Positions 32,161-45,314 of a DNA stretch of 64,000 bases are shown here, one piece after another; positions within the stretch are counted from its first letter, which is position 1; each line of letters begins with the position of its first letter. Position numbers and translations under genes: made by a program. The stretch covers positions 38,833,825 to 38,897,824 of the forward strand of contig OY997591.1 of assembly GCA_963921825.1 (NCBI GenBank). Reading direction: 5' to 3'. The DNA is from Erodium maritimum (lineage: Eukaryota > Streptophyta > Magnoliopsida > Geraniales > Geraniaceae). The notes beneath the pieces were generated by a model. It worked only from the letters and a program-made list of their open reading frames with translations. It was not told the DNA's origin and made no database searches.

Positions 32161-33703
32161 CGTGCTACCTTCGGGATTCACAAGACGGTGTTCAAAGTTT
32201 CGGTTTTGCTTGAAAGTTTCGTTTTTGGCATGTTATTTTGCTAAATTGTTTGATAACATGTTTTAAATTATTGTTTATGGATTTAATACATGTAAAATGA
32301 TTTTTTGAAAATTATTTCAAATCTGGAAATTTTGAAAAAAATTTGATTTTTCGGGTCTCGGGAGCGGGACTCTCGGGGAGCCGAAACCGGGACCGAACGG
32401 GGCTCCGTTGGACGGAGCTAGGCCAAGCATGACCATTGGATGGTTGATATGCCAAGGCTAAACCGTTTTGTTAGTTATGACGAGTTTGGAACCGTCATGA
32501 TGAACTCGAAGATCAAATGTTCAAAAGTTTCATTTTTGAACGGTTTCGATAAACCGAGCATCAAAAAATTTCGAAACTTGGCTATTAATTAAAACCGGAA
32601 AATCACATGATGTTTGATAACATGCTTGTTTGATAACACGATGTGTGATGTGATGTTGGCATGGTGTACATAATAGCCCCGAGCTCAATTTAATTATTTA
32701 TCGCTTTTCACGGCCTGCGAGCCGTTAGAGTTAGCGTGTAATTATTCTTTCAAGGTGTGGTCGTCGAACCACTTGTTTGTAATATTTATTTATTCCCGAC
32801 CTGCGAGTCGTGTATTAAATTGTAATATTTTACTCAAGACGAAGAAAGGGCGAAAAGGTCATTTGGTGGCTTTTCGGGTGTTGGCATCGGCTTGGAGTCG
32901 GTGGAGCTCAAGAAGCTAGTGGGAGTTAGTTTAGGGGGCTATTATGTGCTCATTTATCGCTTTATGCTTGGTTTAGTTTATGCATGATTAATTCTATGTG
33001 TTTTAGAATTGCATGCTTAACTTTATTTACCGAGCATATCACCTCACATGCAAAGATAAAATTGGAATTTTAATCCTTGTGTGTGAACCCTTAGAATCGT
33101 CATTACATTGGATGTAGTTGATGGGTTCGAAGGAAGAATTACATTGGATGTAATTTGAGGCATCATTGCATTTGGAATGTAGTTGATGTGCTCATCGCAT
33201 CTAGGATGTGTCAAAGTTTTAAACACAACCGGACAAGTAAAAACGGGTCATGTCCGATACCTCCCAATTATCAACACCTTACTACCTCCCCGTCCTATGG
33301 GTGTCGTGCGCATTAGCGGAGCATCCATGGGAAAGCGGGGTAGTAGGTTTGGACGACATATGTGGGTGTCGTGCGCATTAGCGGAGCACCTACATAGTGA
33401 CGAGCCATAGTTGAAAATTGGTGGACCCGACTACGATTCTCGGCCTGAGGTTGAGCTAGGGTAACAGATAGGGTAAGTCGTGTACATAAGTACATACCCT
33501 AGCCAAGAGTCACATTGGATGTGATTGGATGGAGTCCTACCTACATAGCTCGATTAAGTGGTGAGCATTAGTTCAGCTTAATCGAGTGAATCAAGGATCT
33601 TGGTTTCAAATTCTAAAGGTTTAGAATTGATTGTTGGTGTTTAAGCTTGATCTTCATAAAATTTATTCAGTTTACTGATTGAATTTTATCTGTTGTAGAT
33701 CAA
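32161..33703 (+). mobile_element. Copia B leader
   Basis: Non-coding, parallel to the A leader: GGGGCTCCGTTGGACGGAGC hairpin (about 32399), ACATTGGATGTA palindromes (33107-33160), doubled GTCGTGCGCATTAGCGGAGCA (33302 and 33368). Confidence 0.8.
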
Positions 33704-33937
33704 ATGGCAAATTCAGCGAACATTAATAGTTTGTCATTAAAAACCATTCTTGACAGGGTCAAGCTAAATGGGACAAACTATTTGGACTGGTACAGAATTT
33801 TGAGGATAGTCCTCAAGTCTGAACGCAAAGAATATGTCCTTGACAAGGCTGTCTCTAAGACCATATCAGAGTTACATGAAGTGTCATTAACTGCTGAGAA
33901 GAATATCTCAGGGATCTGGGATCCAAGGATATTCTGA
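33704..33937 (+). pseudogene. gag: Copia B gag remnant (internally deleted)
   Basis: Starts MANSANINSLSLKT like the A gag but jumps after KEYVLDKAV to a point equivalent to KTISELH, losing about 200 residues of capsid. It then stops at 33937. A knuckle-like remnant (CLLLLPTAW region in other frames, nucleotides 34010-34060) is broken. Confidence 0.85.
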
Positions 33938-34073
33938 TGGTCAACAAGGGAATTGGAAGTGGCATGGGCTGGGCCCATGCGCACTTGGCAGGAAAGATGA
34001 GACACCTGAGAATGTCTGCTTCTACTGCCAACAGCCTGGTCATTGGAACCGGGATTACAGGAAGTTCACGGCT

Positions 34074-34210
34074 GATCTGAAGAAGGGCAGTGGGACTGCG
34101 CCTTCATCAAATAGCCTGGATGATCTGAAGAAGGGCAGTAAGACTGCGCCTTCATCTGGAAACCTGGATGATCTAAGGAAGGGCGGTGGGACCGTGCCTT
34201 CAATCGGTAT
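34074..34210 (+). repeat. Triplicated 48-bp coding unit in Copia B
   Basis: GATCTGAAGAAGGGCAGT starts at 34074, 34122 and (diverged) 34170. Copia A has one copy at about 40562. The units encode D-L-K-K-G-S-G-T-A-P-S-S-like peptides. Confidence 0.85.
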
Positions 34211-37080
34211 TAACTCTATAGAGCTACATCTCTCTACTTCCAAAGATTCATGGGTATTAGATACCATGACTGAATCTCACACATGCACTAATATATGGTG
34301 GCTGAAAGTAGGAGAGATTTGGAAAGCACGAAATGGACCTCAGAGTTGTGGCAACTGTTGTAGGATCCATGAGTCTTGCTTTGCCAAGAGGCCTTGTCTT
34401 AGTATTGTATAATGTATATTGCATACCTACTTTTAGTAGGAATATTATATCTGTATCCGTGTTTGACAAGGAAGGATATAATGTTAATATTGGAAATAGA
34501 GTTTTCAATGTTCTATGCAATGATATGTTTTATACCAGTACTGACATGGTTGGAGGATTGTACATATTAGATATGGGTAACAATGCCTCAAGTTCTATAT
34601 ATTCCGTTAATACCAAGAGGTCTAAATCCAACGATTTAAACCTAACTCTGTTATGGCACTGTCATTTGGGTCGCATAAACAAGAAGCGCCTATCAGCACT
34701 TCAGAAGTGCGGGCTTTCAGGTTCATTCGAATTCCATTCGATCGATAGGTGCAAGGTTTGTTTGATGGGAAAAATGACTAAAGTGCCCTTTATCGATCGC
34801 GATGAAAGGGCGGGTGAATTATTGGGGCTTATACACTCGAATGTGTTTAGACCAATAAGTTCACTTGCCAGGAGGGGTTTTAGCTACTTTATCACATTTA
34901 TTGATGATTACAGTAAATATGGTTATGTCTATTCGGTGAGACATAAGTCTGAAGCTTTTGATAAATTCAAAGAGTTTAAGACTAAAGTAGAAAACCAGCT
35001 CGACAAAGGTATTAAGGCACTTCGATTGGATCGAGGTGGAAAATACTTGACCACAGAGTTATTAGATCATCTAAAAGAGAATGGGATCCTTTTAGAATGG
35101 ACTCCTCCTGGGACACTGTAGTTGAAAGGTGTAGCCAAACGGAGAAATCGGACATTGTTAGACAATGGTCCGTTCCATGATTAGTTAGACTGATCTCCCA
35201 ATCTCTTTCAGGGTTTTGCTCTAGAGACGACCGCATTCATAGTGAATCGGGCTTCGACGAATGGTGTGGAAGGGACACCATTTTAAAAATGGTACGGGAT
35301 GATGCCCGCTTTGTCCTTCCTAAAGATTTGTGGTTGCGAGGCTTATGTGAAACATTTGGTTTCGACTAAGCTCGAACCAAGATCTGAGATATGCACCTTC
35401 GTGTGGTATCCCAAAGCAACAAGGGGATACTATTTCTACAATCCCAGTGAGAACATGGTGTTCGTCGCTTGGGGTGGGGTCTTTATGGAAAAGAAGTTTT
35501 GTTTCCAAAGACGTCATTGGGAGGACTGTGCATCTCGAAGAAATTCAGGATGGTACAGATCTGTTTAAACCAATTGGCAACCCAGTAGAAAGGAGCCAGA
35601 GACTGTCGTAGAGTAAGAACCAATTCCTGTTACAATTCCGGAAGGTCCAAGGCGATTTGAAAGGATCAATCTTCCACCTCCAAGATATGGTATCCAGAGG
35701 TGACAATGAAGTCATGGTGGATCACGATGATCCAGCCACCTTTCAGGAAGTCGTGGATGGGCCCAACTCCGAGTTATGGCTGGGAGCCATGAGGGAGGAA
35801 ATGTAATCCATGTCGGACAACCGAGTCTGGGAACCGGTTGATCCCATCAATGGTGTGAGGACCATAGGATGCAAATGGATCTTCAAGGTGAAGATGGACA
35901 TGGACGGCAACCCTCTGACCTACAAAGCTCAACTGGTGGCGAAAGGTTATAGGCAGATCCAATGGATTAACTATGAGGAAACCTTCTCCTTAGTGGCTAT
36001 GGTCAAAATCGATCCAAATTCTTCTTGACATAACTGCGTATCATAATTACGAGATATGGCAAGTGGATGTCAAAACCGCTTTCCTAAATGGAAATTTGAC
36101 TGAGTACGTTTGTATGTCTCGGCCCAAAGGTTTTGACGATCCGAAGAATAAAGGAAAGATTTATAAGTTGTTGAAATCCATTTATGGATTGAAACGAACT
36201 TCTCGGAGTTGGATCCTTCGTTTTGATGAAGCTGTAATTGGATTTGGCTTAATCAAGAACGAGGATGAATCTTGCGTTTATAAGAAGGCTAGTGGGAGCA
36301 ATATTACCTTTCTGGTTCTCATTGAAAACGACATCCCAACCTTGCACGAGACTAAAGCTTGGTTGAGGAAGTGTTTTTCAATAAAGGACTTAGGCGATGC
36401 TTCTCATATCTTAAGGATTAAGATATGTAGAGATCGCACCAAGAGGGTCTTGGATTTAAGTCAGGGAACCTATGTGAACAAGGCATTGAGTAGGTTCTTA
36501 ATGCTCGATTCAAAGAAAGGACTCTTACCCACTAGTCATGGCATTCATCTCAGCAAGACTCAGTGTCCTAAGACACCTGATGAGCTGAAAAGGATGATGA
36601 GAATCCTATGCGCCTGGGGGCAGGATCGATCATATATGCCATGACATGTATGAGACCAGACGTCTCGTAAGCCTTATGTTGTACCAGTAGACATCATTCT
36701 AACCCGGGGGAAAGATGATGCTGAACTAGTCGTCGAAGGATGAGTAGACGCTAGTTTTCCAAGACAAATCCAGATGACTTTAGAAGTCAATCAGGATATG
36801 TGTTTACGCTGAATGGCAGAGCTTTAGCTGGGACAGCGTAAAGCAAGATATCATTGCCGAATCTACGACAGAGGCCAAGTACATGGATGCTGCAGAGGCA
36901 GCTAAGGAGGCTATGTGGATTTGGAAATTCATGGCAGGGCTGGGTGTAATTAAAAACCCATCCAGCCCGGTGAATCCATCTTGCGACAACACAAGGGCCA
37001 TTGCGCAAGCTAAAAGCCTAGATCGTATAACAAATCCAAACATGTACTGCGGCGTATCCACCTCATCAGATAAATACTGA
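34211..37080 (+). pseudogene. pol: Copia B pol remnant (PR, IN, RT, RH all inactivated)
   Basis: Protease DTGA reads DTMT (about 34262). Integrase (34333-35121) keeps the HHCC region but its first catalytic site reads IHSNVF instead of IHSDVC. Stops follow at 35119 and about 35614. RT (36063-36644) reads LVLIENDIPTLHETK where A has LVLYVDDILLIG..., a 21-base loss that removes YVDD. RNase H (36880-37080) is frameshifted, and CDNTGA reads CDNTRA. Several lesions are repeated in the copy at 45905. Confidence 0.9.
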
Positions 37081-37215
37081 ACTGAGGTGAAGTGAAGATA
37101 ACCGATATTGCAACAGATGATAACATAGCCAACCCTTTGACTAAGGCAGTGTCACTGCCTGAACATGTTAGACATGTAAAGTCGATGGGGACATATTGGT
37201 GTTTAGATTGGAACT

Positions 37216-37231
37216 AGGGCAAGTGGGAGAT
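37216..37231 (+). other. Copia B polypurine tract
   Basis: AGGGCAAGTGGGAGAT directly before the 3' LTR; identical to that of Copia A. Confidence 0.85.
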
Positions 37232-38920
37232 TGTTAGTCTTAGTGCCCGTAGTTCAATCCTAAATGTCCAAATGTATATATCATCGTTAGCAATAAAATT
37301 AAAGCGGCTTTATATTACTTATGTGTTGGAGTAATATATCGATGTGTGCTCTGATCTATGCCCACCATGCGAATAGAACCATAGATCGAGATAGATCACA
37401 CTCGATGGGTCCCTAGTCAACAAAGCTTCACTAGAAGCGACTAGTATGAAAGATGGCTCTTTATGGCTTACGTTCTGTTAGTCATTGGAATGGGATTCCG
37501 GAGTCTGATCATAGATATCATGTGGGACATGATATTGGACGACCCGCCCTGAATATGTGCCATAGATTAAGTCATGAACATATTCAGTGTTGTAGCTTGT
37601 CATGTATCCTTAGACCAAGGAGTCTTTGTGATCGCTATGTAGTCAACAACTGAGTTTGACCTGAGCCTAACGTTGTCCGTAACAGGGCTTCCATAACGGC
37701 CAGGATTGGCTTGGGGATGGGCTACATGAGTGACACGAAAGACGGCTAAGGGATTTATCCCTCATACTAAGGTATGGGAAAGATATCGGTTCTCGGCCGC
37801 TTGATCGAGAGTGACTGGAAGAATAGCATGGCCATGCACATGATACTGGGTATCATATCTTCAGTCATCTCACATATCAAGGAACGGTGATTGAGAATAA
37901 TAAGGATGACGGCTCTATGCCTTATCTCAATCAGGATATCGGAGATAAAAGGATAATGACAGGGACGACGGAAAGGTTAGAATCGACAGGGTCGATTCGT
38001 TATGTAGTGTCAGGCAATACTAAAGTCTCGTTAGTTGCCACTTAAATAGGATCAAGTAAAATGGGATTTTACGTTGATCTATTGACATGCATAAACCTAA
38101 GGGTCACACCGGAGGATGAAACTCATTGACACATTTATGGAGAATGGCCAAAAGGGAGTTGTCTCGGGACATGACCAAAACTGGGTTTTGGGTCATGTGC
38201 CCGTAAGTGAATAGGACTTTACGGATCGAGACAAGGCTTGGAGTCTTGGGATTGATCGCGTCGGATAATGTTGGACATTTCCGGTATGGAAGGCATGGAG
38301 GCGATGAGCGAATCACGGGACCTCGTTGGAAATGGTCACGGGCCATGTTCCAAGAGGCCCATGAAAGGCCCATGCAACCAAGGCCCATGGAACTAATTAA
38401 TCAAGTCTTGATTAATTAGTACTAAGTAAGCAAGACAAGGATTAAGGTGTTGGTGATTCACCACCTAACCCAATCTTGTCTTGCCATACTTTGTCCTATT
38501 CACACCTTACTTGACACCATACTTGTCCCATGCCTTTAGTTGGACAAGTATGGGTTTTGTTATGTTTAAGTCATCTTTTTTCAACATAACAAAACACAAG
38601 ACAAGAATAGGAAACACATTTTCTCTCCCTCTTCCATGGCCATTTCGGGTTTGGCTAGTTTCCACCTCCATGTTTGTGTTCTTGAGTCCTCAAAGAGAAG
38701 AACTACGTGGCTTTGATTCCCATGTGGATACGTAGGCGTCTTGGAGACTCAAGCCAATCATTCGTTAACCGGTGTTCTTGTTTTGGTAAGAACTAGTGCT
38801 GAATTTTTCTCTTGTTAATCCATTCTTTGTTAGTTGTTTCATGGTTCTAATTGTCTCTTGGTTTTCATTGATTTTCCGCTGCGAGTTGGTTCATCTCCAA
38901 CCCTACCTCGAGACCCAACA
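37232..38920 (+). repeat. Copia B 3' LTR (1689 bp)
   Basis: Same length as the 5' LTR, and no mismatch was noticed in a side-by-side reading. Confidence 0.95.
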
Positions 38921-39711
38921 TGCTCAAGACCGGGTTGGGAATAGTATAGGGGGCTTTGACGTGCACGTCCTTTTGCTTGATGCTTGGTTTAAATTATGCA
39001 CGATTGTATGGTTAGAATGCATGCTTAGATTTAAACTTTCAAGCAAATCACCTCACATGCAAAGATAAAATTGGTTTTAATCGTTTGCTTGTGAACCCTT
39101 GAACCGTCTTTACATTGGATGTAGTAGACGAGTTCGAAGGAAGAATTACATTGGATGTAATTGGAGACGTCATTACATTTGGAATGTAGTTGACGTTCTC
39201 ATCGCATCAATGATGTGGCAATCGTTCAAACACGACAAGACAAGTAAAAGCGGGTCATGTCAGATACCTCCCAGTTTATGAACAACTTCCTACTTCCTCG
39301 ACCTATGGGTGTCGTGCACCTTAGCGGAGCATCCATAGGAAGGCGTTGTAGTAAGTTTGGTCAGCATATGTGGTGTCGTGCGCCTTAGCGGAGCACCTAC
39401 ATAGTGACAGGCCATCGTTGAAAACTGGTGGACCCGACTACGATTCTCAGCCAGAGGTTGAGCTAGGGTATCAGATAGGGTAAACCGTGTACTCAAGTAC
39501 ATACCCTAGCCAAGAGTCACATTGGATGTGATCGGATGGAGTCTGGCCTACATAGCTCAGTTGAGTGGTGAGCCTCAGTTCAGCTCAATCGAGTGAATCA
39601 AGGTTCTTGGTTCAAGATTCTATAGGTTTAGAATCGCCTGTCGGTGTTTGAACTCGATCTTCTTAATTTATTCAGTTTACTGATTAAATTCACTTTGTCG
39701 TGTAGATCAAA
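38921..39711 (+). mobile_element. Copia A leader, second part
   Basis: Starts with the second TSD copy TGCTC. Contains TACATTGGATGTA-type palindromes (39109-39190) and the doubled GTCGTGC-C-TTAGCGGAGCA (39309, 39374). Confidence 0.85.
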
Positions 39712-42700
39712 ATGGCTAACACATCAGCGAACACTGGTAGTTTGTCGCTTAAACCCATCCTTGACAGGGTCAAGCTCAATGGGACAAACTACCTGGACTG
39801 GGACAGAAACTTGAGGATAGTCCTCAAATTCGAACGCAAGGAATATGTCCTTGATCAGGTTTTCCCTGAGGAGCCAGCTAATAACGCTACAAGGGTCGTC
39901 AAGGATGCATACCTAAAGCACCTAAGCGATGCCATAGATGTAGCGTGTATTATGCTGGGCTGCATGGAACCTAATCTCCAGGAGTAGTTCATGGAGTACT
40001 CTGAGGATCCCTATACTTTGATGGGGGTCATCAGAGATATGTTCAAGGAGAGGACACGTATCGAAAGATACAATGTCCTCAACGAACTACTCTCGTGCAA
40101 AATGTCAGCAGGGAGCTCCATGGGTCCTCATGTCCTGAAAATGAAGGGGCATCTCGATCATCTTAATAGATTGGGTCTTAAGATTGAAAACGAGATGGCA
40201 GCGGATGTGGTTCTGCGTTCCCTTCCTCGTGCGTATGGTGGGTTCGTCATGAACTATCACATGAACGATATGGAAAAGACCATCTCAGAGTTGCACAACA
40301 TGCTGGTGACTGCTGAAAAGAACGTAAGGGATCAAGGATCCAAGGACGTTCTGATGGTCAGACAGGGAAACAGTTTCAAGAGGGAAACTGTGAAAGGCAA
40401 GGGGAAGGCCCCTATGCACTTGGCAGGAAAGATGAGAAATCTTAAGCGTCCTAACCCTCCTAGGACCGGAGAGTCCTCAAGGAAAGGGAAGGAGATCGAG
40501 AATGTCTACTTCTACTGTCATCAGCCTGGTCATTGGAAGAAAGATTGCAGAAAGTTTCTGGATGATCTGAAGAAGGGCAGTGGGACTGCGCCTTCGTCAG
40601 GTATTTACTTTATAGAGCTTAATCTCGCTACTTCCAAAGATTCATGGGTATTGGATACCGGGGCAGAATCTCACATTTGCACTAATGTGCAGTGGCTGGA
40701 AGATAGCAGGAGATTGAAGAAGGACGACGTGGACCTTAGAGTGGGCAACAAGACCAAAGTTGTGGCGACTGCTGTAGGAACCATTAGTCTTCTTTTGCCA
40801 AGTGGGCTAGTTTTTGTTTTAAAAGATGTATATTGTGTACCTACCTCAGTAGGAATCTTGTATCTATTTCTTTGTTGGACAAGGAAGGATACAATTTTGA
40901 TGTTGGAAATGGAATTTTCATCATTTTACGCAATGATATATTCTATGCTAGTGCCAAAATGGTTGGAGGGTTGTACGTATAGGATACGGATAACAATGCC
41001 TCATGCTCTATATTTAATGTAAATACCAAGAGGTCTAAGACCGAGGACTTAGACCAGACTCTGTTATGGCACTGTCGTTTGGGCCACATTAACGAGAAAC
41101 GCGTATCAGCACTTCATAAGTGCGGACTTCTTAGTCCATTCGAATTCCATTCGATTGATAGATGCGAATCGTGTTTAATGGGCAAACTGACTAGAGCGCC
41201 CTTCATCGGTCGCGGTGAAAGGGCGAGTGACTTGTTGGGGTTTATACACTCGGATGTGTGTGGACCAATGAGTGCACTTGCCAGGAGTGGTTTTAGCTAC
41301 TTCATCACTTTTACTGACGATTTCAGTAGATTTGGTTATGTCTATTTGATGAGACATAAGTCTGAGGCCTTTGATAAATTCAAAGAGTACAAGACTGAAG
41401 TAGAAAACCAGCTCGGGAAAAGTATTAAGGCTCTTCGATCGGATCGAGGAGGAGAATACTTAACTACATAGTTTTTAGATCATCTAACAGAAAGTGGGAT
41501 CCTATCGGAATGGACTCCTCCTGGAACACCACAGTTGAATGGCGTGTCCGAACGGAGGAATCGGACCCTATTGGATATGGTCCGGTCCATGATCAGTGGG
41601 ACTGATCTCCCAATCTCTTTCTGGGGTTTTGCTCTGGAGACGGCCACATTCATTTTGAATCGGGCTCCTACAAAGGCTGTGGAAGGGACACCATTTGAGA
41701 AATGGCACGGGAGGATGCCCGTTTTGTCCTTCCTTAGGATATGGGGTTGCGAGGCTTATGTGAAGCGACTAGTTCACAGCAAGCTCGAACCAAGATCTGA
41801 TAAATGCACCTTTGTGGGGTATCCCAAAGAAACAAAGGGATATTACTTCTACAAACCCAGCGAGAACAAGGTGTTCGTCGCTCGGGGTGGGGTCTTTATG
41901 GAAAAGGAGTTTATTTCCAAAGACGTCAGTGGGAGGGCCGTACATCTCGAAGAGATTCAGGATGGTATGGGTGCCTCAGAGCCACTGGACAACCCAGTAG
42001 AGGAGCCTGAAGTGGTCGTAGAGCAAAGACCGGTTTCTGCAATGATTCCTGAGGGTCCAAGGCGATCTGAAAGGGTTAGTCGTCCACCTCCGAGATATGG
42101 TTTCTTTGTGTCTGGGGGTGACGGTGAACTTATGGTGGATCACGATGATCCAGCCACGTTTCAGGAAGCCATGGACGGGCCCGACTCCGAGTTATGGTTG
42201 GGTGCCATGAGGGAAGAAATGCAATCCATGTCGGATAACCAAGTCTGGGAACTGGTTGATCCCATCGATGGTGTGAGAACCATTGGATGCAAATGGATCT
42301 TCAAGGTGAAGATGGACATGGATGGCAACCCTCAGACCTATAAAGCTCGACTGGTGGCGAAAGGTTATATACAAGTCCAAGGGATTGACTATGAAGAAAC
42401 TTTCTCCCCAGTGGCTATGGTCAAATCTATCCGTATTCTTCTTGACATAGGTGCGTATCATGATTACGAGATATGGCAAATGGATGTCAAAACCGCTTTC
42501 TTAAACGGAAGTTTATCGGAGGACGTTTATATGTCTCAACCCAAAGGTTTTGTCGATCCTAAGAATAAGGGAAAGATTTGTAAGTTGTTGAAATCCATCT
42601 ATGGATTGAAACAAGCTTATCGGAGTTGGAATCTTCGTTTTGATGAGACTGTAATTGGATTCGGTTTTGTCAAGAACGAAGATGAGCCTTGCGTTTACAA

Positions 42701-43733
42701 GAAGGCAAAAGGGAGTATGATCACCTTTCTGGTGCTGTATGTCGATGACATACTACTTATCGGAAACAACGTCGCCACTTTAAACGAGACAAAAGCTTGG
42801 TTAGGAACGTGTTTCACGATGAAGGACTTAGGCGAGGCTGCTTATATCTTAGGGATTAAGATATATAGAGATCGCACCAAGAGGATCTTGGGATTAAGTC
42901 AGAGCACCTATGTGAACAAAGTGTTGAGTAGGTTCTCAATGCTAGATTCCAAGAAAGGACTCCTGCCTGCACGTCATGGCATCCACCTCAGCAAGACTCA
43001 GTGTCCTAAGAAACCTGATGAGCTGAATTGGATGAGTCGGATTCCTTACGCATCGGCGATAGGATCGATCATGTATGCCATGATATGCACAAGACCGGAT
43101 GTCTCATTTTCCTTGAGCTGTACCAGCAGACATCAGTCCAACCCTGGCGAGGAACACTGGATAGCAGTCAAAGCGATTCTCAAATATTTGAGAAGGACTA
43201 AGGATGCGTTCCTAGTGTACGGGGGTAAGGATGAGTCTGAACTAGTCGTTAAAGGGTATGTTGACGCTAGTTTCCAATCAGATCCAGATGACTTTAGAAG
43301 TCAGTCGGGATATGTGTTCACGCTGAATGGCGGGGCTTTCAGCTGGAAGAGCGTGAAGCAAGATACCGTCGCCGACTCCACGATAGAGGCCGAATACATA
43401 GCGGCTGCGGAAGCGGCCAAGGAGGCTGTATGGATTAGGAAGTTCATGGCAGGGTTGGGTGTAATTAAAAACCCATCCAGCCCGGTGAACCTATTTTGCG
43501 ACAACACTGGGGCCATTGCTCAAGCCAAGGAGCCCAGATCGCATAACAAATCCAAACATGTATTGCGGCGATATCACCTAATCAGAGAGATTCTGAACAG
43601 AGGTGATGTGAAGATCACGTATATTGCAACAGATGATAACATAGCCCACCCGTTGACCAAAGCGCTCTCGTTACCCAAGCACGAAAGGCATGTAAGGTCA
43701 ATGGGATTAGATTGGAATTTAGATTGGAGCTAG
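39712..43733 (+). pseudogene. gag-pol: Copia A gag-pol, nearly intact
   Basis: Order gag, PR, IN, RT, RNase H. Gag starts at 39712 with a TAG at 39985 (probably CAG before). The knuckle at about 40508 reads FYCHQPGHWKKDC with its first Cys changed to Tyr. Protease VLDTGAESH (about 40648). A frameshift lies near 40840. Integrase HHCC and D (IHSDVCGP) are at 41079-41280, the second D in RSDRGGEY, with a TAG at 41469. From 41535 a 732-codon frame is open: the integrase end, RT with LYVDDILLIG (about 42735), and RNase H (ADSTIEAEY, CDNTGA). Only three or four lesions stop it being autonomous. Confidence 0.92.
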
Positions 43734-43747
43734 GGCAAGTGGGAGAT
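43732..43747 (+). other. Copia A polypurine tract
   Basis: AGGGCAAGTGGGAGAT immediately before the 3' LTR. Confidence 0.85.
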
Positions 43748-45314
43748 TGTTAGCCTCGGTGCCCGTAGTCCGATCATAAATGTCCAATTGTAATTATCAT
43801 CGTTGTCAATATAAATAAAGCGGTTTTTATATTACTTAAGTGTTGGAGTAATATGTCGTGTGTGTTTCCGATCTATGCCCACCATGCGAATAGAACCATA
43901 GATCAGGATGGATCACACTCGATGAGGTCCCTAGTCAATAGTCTTCGCTGGAAGCGACTAGTATGAGATATGACTCTTGATGGCTTACGTTCTATTAGCC
44001 ATAGGAAAGGGTTCCGGAGTCTGATCATAAACATCATGTGGGACATGATTTTGGACGACCCGACCTAAATATGTTCCATAGATTAAGTCATGAACATGTT
44101 CAGAGTCGTAGCTTGTCAGGTATCCTTAGACCGAGGAGTCTATATGATTGCTATGCAGTAAACAACCAAGTTTGACCTGAAAGCCCAACGTTGCACCGTG
44201 ACTGGGCTTCCATAACGGCCAGGATTGGCTTGGGGAATGACTGCATGAGTGACATGATAGACGACTAAGGGATTTATCCCTCATACTACGGTATGGGAAA
44301 TATATCTGGTTCACGGCCGGTTGATCGAGAATGACTGACAAGAAAGCATGGCCATGCACATGATACTGGGTATCATAAGGTCAGTCATCTCACATATCAA
44401 GGAACATGGGTTGAGGATAATAAGGATGACGGTTGTATGCATTATCTCAATCCGGATATCGGTGGTAAAGGGATAATGACAAGGACGGCTGAAAGGTCAG
44501 AATCGACAGGGCGCGATTCGTTATGCAGGGTCGGGCAATACTGAGTCTCGTCAGTCGCCACTTTGGTAAGATCAAGTAAAATGGGATTTTACGTTGATCT
44601 TACTGACATGCATAGACCTAAGGGTCACACCGACAGTTTGATACTCGATAAGAACATGACGAACCTGAGTTTGAGGGAATTGTGGCGGGGATCGCCATAG
44701 TGGACCGGCTAGCATATTGGGCTCGGCATGGGATCTCTTGGAGAGGCCCATGGCCGGCGCATATAGGCTAGGCCCAACAAGGACTCAAGTCATTAGATGA
44801 CTATTAGTCTTGTTGACCAAAATTGGGTGGGACCCAATTTCCACTAAACTAATAAACTAGGTTGTTTATTAGTTCCACCTAGCATCTTGGCATGGACACT
44901 TGTCTCAAGTAGAGAGTTGAGTGATTCCACTTAACTAAGCATGCAAGATAGGTTGGACATAACAACATGCAAGTGTAGAGAATTAGAGAGTTCTACTTCT
45001 TCTTCTTCTTCTACCCTTGGCCGAAACCCCCTCCAAGCTCCATAGGTTGATTTTCATGTTCTTGAGTCATCAAACTCAAGAACTACGTTGGCTTTGATTC
45101 CATCTCGGATACGTAGGCGTCCAAAGGACTCAAGCCGAAGCATAGTTGGTGTTATTCTTCCATCTTCATCACCAAAACGTCAAGGTGATGTTCTTGTAAC
45201 CTTGCTGATTTTTCAGCTTTGTTCTTCATATTTGGTAGAGTTTATTTTGCTTGATTCGTGGTTAATTTCCGCTGCAAATTCTTGTTTTCTTGTCCATGAC
45301 ATCAAGTTCCAACA
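43748..45314 (+). repeat. Copia A 3' LTR (1567 bp)
   Basis: TGTTAGCCTCGG ... TTCCAACA, then TSD TGAAC at 45315-45319. Confidence 0.95.

Larger units (their letters stand above)
30459..38920 (+). mobile_element. Copia element B, full-length but coding-dead, very recent
   Basis: 8462 bp: LTRs 30459-32147 and 37232-38920 (each 1689 bp, offset constant at 6773, no difference found by eye). Primer site at 32149, polypurine tract just before 37232, and perfect TSD TGCTC. Inserted in the leader of Copia A. Its PR, IN and RT signatures are all lost, so it cannot have made its own enzymes. The primer site, leader hairpins, palindromes and polypurine tract are all kept. Confidence 0.95.
28031..45314 (+). 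mobile_element. Copia element A, full length, carrying nested Copia B
   Basis: Complete Ty1/Copia: 5' LTR, primer site, leader, gag-PR-IN-RT-RH, polypurine tract, 3' LTR, TSD TGAAC. The total span is 17.3 kb, but about 8.8 kb without the nested B element. Both LTRs are 1567 bp. I counted roughly 17 differences between them (about 1%), so it is young but older than B. The coding region has a few lesions (see gag-pol). Confidence 0.95.
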
